Source: a virus. Taken from it: a stretch of 24,140 nt of DNA. Made by a program: the position numbers and the translations under genes. This document shows positions 23,534-24,140 of the stretch, in pieces; within the stretch, counting starts at the first letter, position 1, and every line of letters begins with the position of its first letter. The notes beneath the pieces were generated by a model that saw nothing but the letters and a program-made list of their open reading frames with translations, did no database searches and was not told the origin of the DNA. Location: IMG/VR virus record IMGVR_UViG_3300001097_000065, positions 1 to 24,140 of that record, one strand, 5' to 3'.

Positions 23534-23700
23534 TGAAAATCATCAAAGATATGATAGATCAAGCATGGACACTCCTAGGTATGTTTATCGCCTGGGTTGT
23601 CTTAGATGGTAGCGCAAAAGATGTTGTTGGATACGGAATTGTATTCACGCTAATATTCTGGGCACTAACATATAAAATTAGAAATAGAGAGGAGGACTAG
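23533..23700 (+). CDS. small two-helix membrane protein, possible holin
   Basis: A TGATG overlap at 23533, with a strong GGAGG and AAAGGAA just before, opens a 55-codon frame to TAG 23698-23700. There are two hydrophobic segments, one at about 11-25 (AWTLLGMFIAWVVL) and one at about 31-47 (VVGYGIVFTLIFWALTY). A short turn (DGSAKD) separates them, and a charged end follows (KIRNREED). Small size, two membrane helices, a charged tail and its position before another membrane protein fit a class II holin that opens the membrane at lysis. There is no enzyme nearby to confirm it, and an anti-holin or other membrane factor is also possible. Confidence 0.6.
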   Translation: MKIIKDMIDQAWTLLGMFIAWVVLDGSAKDVVGYGIVFTLIFWALTYKIRNREED

Positions 23701-23701
23701 T

Positions 23702-24004
23702 ATGAATAGTGTAAAAAATATTAATAATATCCTCATGCGTATAGTTGCCGTCTTTGCTGCTAATGGTTTGGCAGTTATTGGAGCAGGAGCAATTGCAGGC
23801 GTTGGAGTAACAACAGCAGTCACTATTGCTGGACTAACAGCGGTAGCAGCAGTTGTAGAGAAGTTGGCTCGTGCATTTATGGATGATGGCAAACTTTCAG
23901 CAGATGAAATTAATGCAGCATTTTCAACGGTAGACAAAAATGCAATTACTGAAGAAGATCAAGTTGTAGCCAAGCGTAGAGCCACCACAAGAAAGACTAA
24001 ATAA
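23702..24004 (+). CDS. small membrane protein, possible holin
   Basis: This 100-aa protein starts at ATG 23702 with GAGGAGG just upstream. It has two hydrophobic segments, at about 11-33 (LMRIVAVFAANGLAVIGAGAIAG) and about 34-51 (TTAVTIAGLTAVAAVV). An amphipathic region follows (EKLARAFMDDGKLSADEINAAF) and a basic end (AKRRATTRKTK). The DDGKLSADE loop resembles an EF-hand-like calcium loop but lacks a full set of ligands. Actinophage holins often show this layout of membrane pair plus charged tail. It ends 27 bases before a terminator-like hairpin. Together with the gene before it this would be a two-gene holin pair; direct proof is lacking. Confidence 0.6.
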   Translation: MNSVKNINNILMRIVAVFAANGLAVIGAGAIAGVGVTTAVTIAGLTAVAAVVEKLARAFMDDGKLSADEINAAFSTVDKNAITEEDQVVAKRRATTRKTK

Positions 24005-24024
24005 TTAAACATTATTTACCTTAC

Positions 24025-24054
24025 TTGACTACCCCTCCCAGAGGATGATATACT
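24025..24054 (+). promoter_or_regulatory. promoter with -35 TTGACT and extended -10 TATACT
   Basis: TTGACT at 24025-24030, an 18-base spacer and TATACT at 24049-24054 with TG at 24046-24047 form a near-consensus sigma-70-type promoter, the best in the window. The transcript would start near 24061. The spacer contains the left arm of the hairpin at 24032-24082, so the promoter and the terminator overlap. Confidence 0.65.
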
Positions 24055-24082
24055 TAAAAGTATCTAATTGGGAGGGGTTTTT
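24032..24082 (+). terminator. terminator-like hairpin that also holds the next gene's Shine-Dalgarno
   Basis: CCCCTCCC (24032-24039) and GGGAGGGG (24070-24077) pair perfectly over eight bases, followed by five T residues (24078-24082). The 30-base loop has a small inner stem, ATACTT with AAGTAT. The right arm also reads GGAGGGG, seven bases before ATG 24085, and so serves as a Shine-Dalgarno. Confidence 0.65.
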
Positions 24083-24084
24083 CC

Positions 24085-24140
24085 ATGACTTGTATTGCTG
24101 TTGTGCGTCAAGATGACAAGGTTTATATGGCTGGTGATCG
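24085..24140 (+). CDS. start of a proteasome/HslV-like Ntn-hydrolase, truncated by window edge
   Basis: From ATG 24085, with GGAGGGG seven bases before, the frame is open to the right edge. Only 19 residues are visible: MTCIAVVRQDDKVYMAGDR. The pattern (Met then Thr, a short hydrophobic strand, a charged turn, a second strand and GD) matches the N-terminus of proteasome beta and HslV-type proteins. There, removal of Met exposes Thr as the catalytic nucleophile, and the second strand leads to a conserved Asp. Such proteases are known in some phage genomes. The residues agree well but are too few to be sure; the full gene lies outside the window. Confidence 0.55.
   Translation, partial: MTCIAVVRQDDKVYMAGD

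Noticed and set aside
23248-23562. Minus-strand frame opposite the end of the PA14 gene
   Set aside because: It gives a Pro-rich product that is only the antisense of the Gly/Ser-rich tail.
23702-24004. EF-hand calcium-binding protein
   Set aside because: The DDGKLSADE loop lacks the full 12-residue ligand set and occurs in a small membrane protein.
1-24140. Prophage or lysogeny module, tRNA genes or insertion sequences
   Set aside because: I saw no integrase, repressor, attachment-site repeat, cloverleaf or transposase on either strand.

Overview
The window is one continuous block of an AT-rich, tailed double-stranded DNA phage genome. All 30 genes I can support lie on the + strand. They are tightly packed, with many ATGA, TAATG or 8-base start/stop overlaps and almost no spacer. 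The gene at each end is cut by the window edge. There is no integrase, repressor or tRNA, so the sequence gives no sign of lysogeny. The host is probably a low-GC actinobacterium, possibly of the streamlined freshwater kind. This rests on the style of the two secreted proteins and of the small membrane and HTH genes. It is an inference and was not tested by any search.

Region 1 (1-6472) holds distal tail and fibre genes. They are a very large partial tail protein with an inserted lectin-like domain, a LysM protein with a TDTAT repeat linker, a tail-fibre-like protein, and two smaller putative fibre or appendage proteins. Region 2 (6488-17317) is a replication and recombination module. It holds a DnaB-type helicase preceded by a possible loader, a DnaG-type primase, a putative ssDNA-binding protein and a complete DnaE-type polymerase with an apparently intact PHP domain. 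It also holds a RecA/UvsX-type recombinase, a small PD-(D/E)XK nuclease, a Cas4-like Fe-S exonuclease, a RuvC-like resolvase, and several small zinc-ribbon or unknown proteins. Region 3 (17322-20137) has a 51-aa HTH protein, a 42-aa membrane protein, a DUF3310 protein, and the small and large terminase subunits.

Region 4 (20158-24004) is the accessory part. Two Sec-signal proteins stand between terL and two small holin-like membrane proteins. The first is Ala/Thr-rich with an Ig-like region. The second has a PA14 domain, a coiled coil of about 240 residues and a C-terminal membrane anchor with a basic tail. A clear terminator and a new promoter separate the two secreted-protein genes. The portal, capsid and endolysin genes are not in the window.

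At the right edge a terminator stem, a promoter and a Shine-Dalgarno sequence are superimposed. They precede the start of a gene whose first 19 residues look like a proteasome/HslV-type Ntn-hydrolase. This overlapping regulatory site and the secreted-protein cassette are the most interesting parts of the window.
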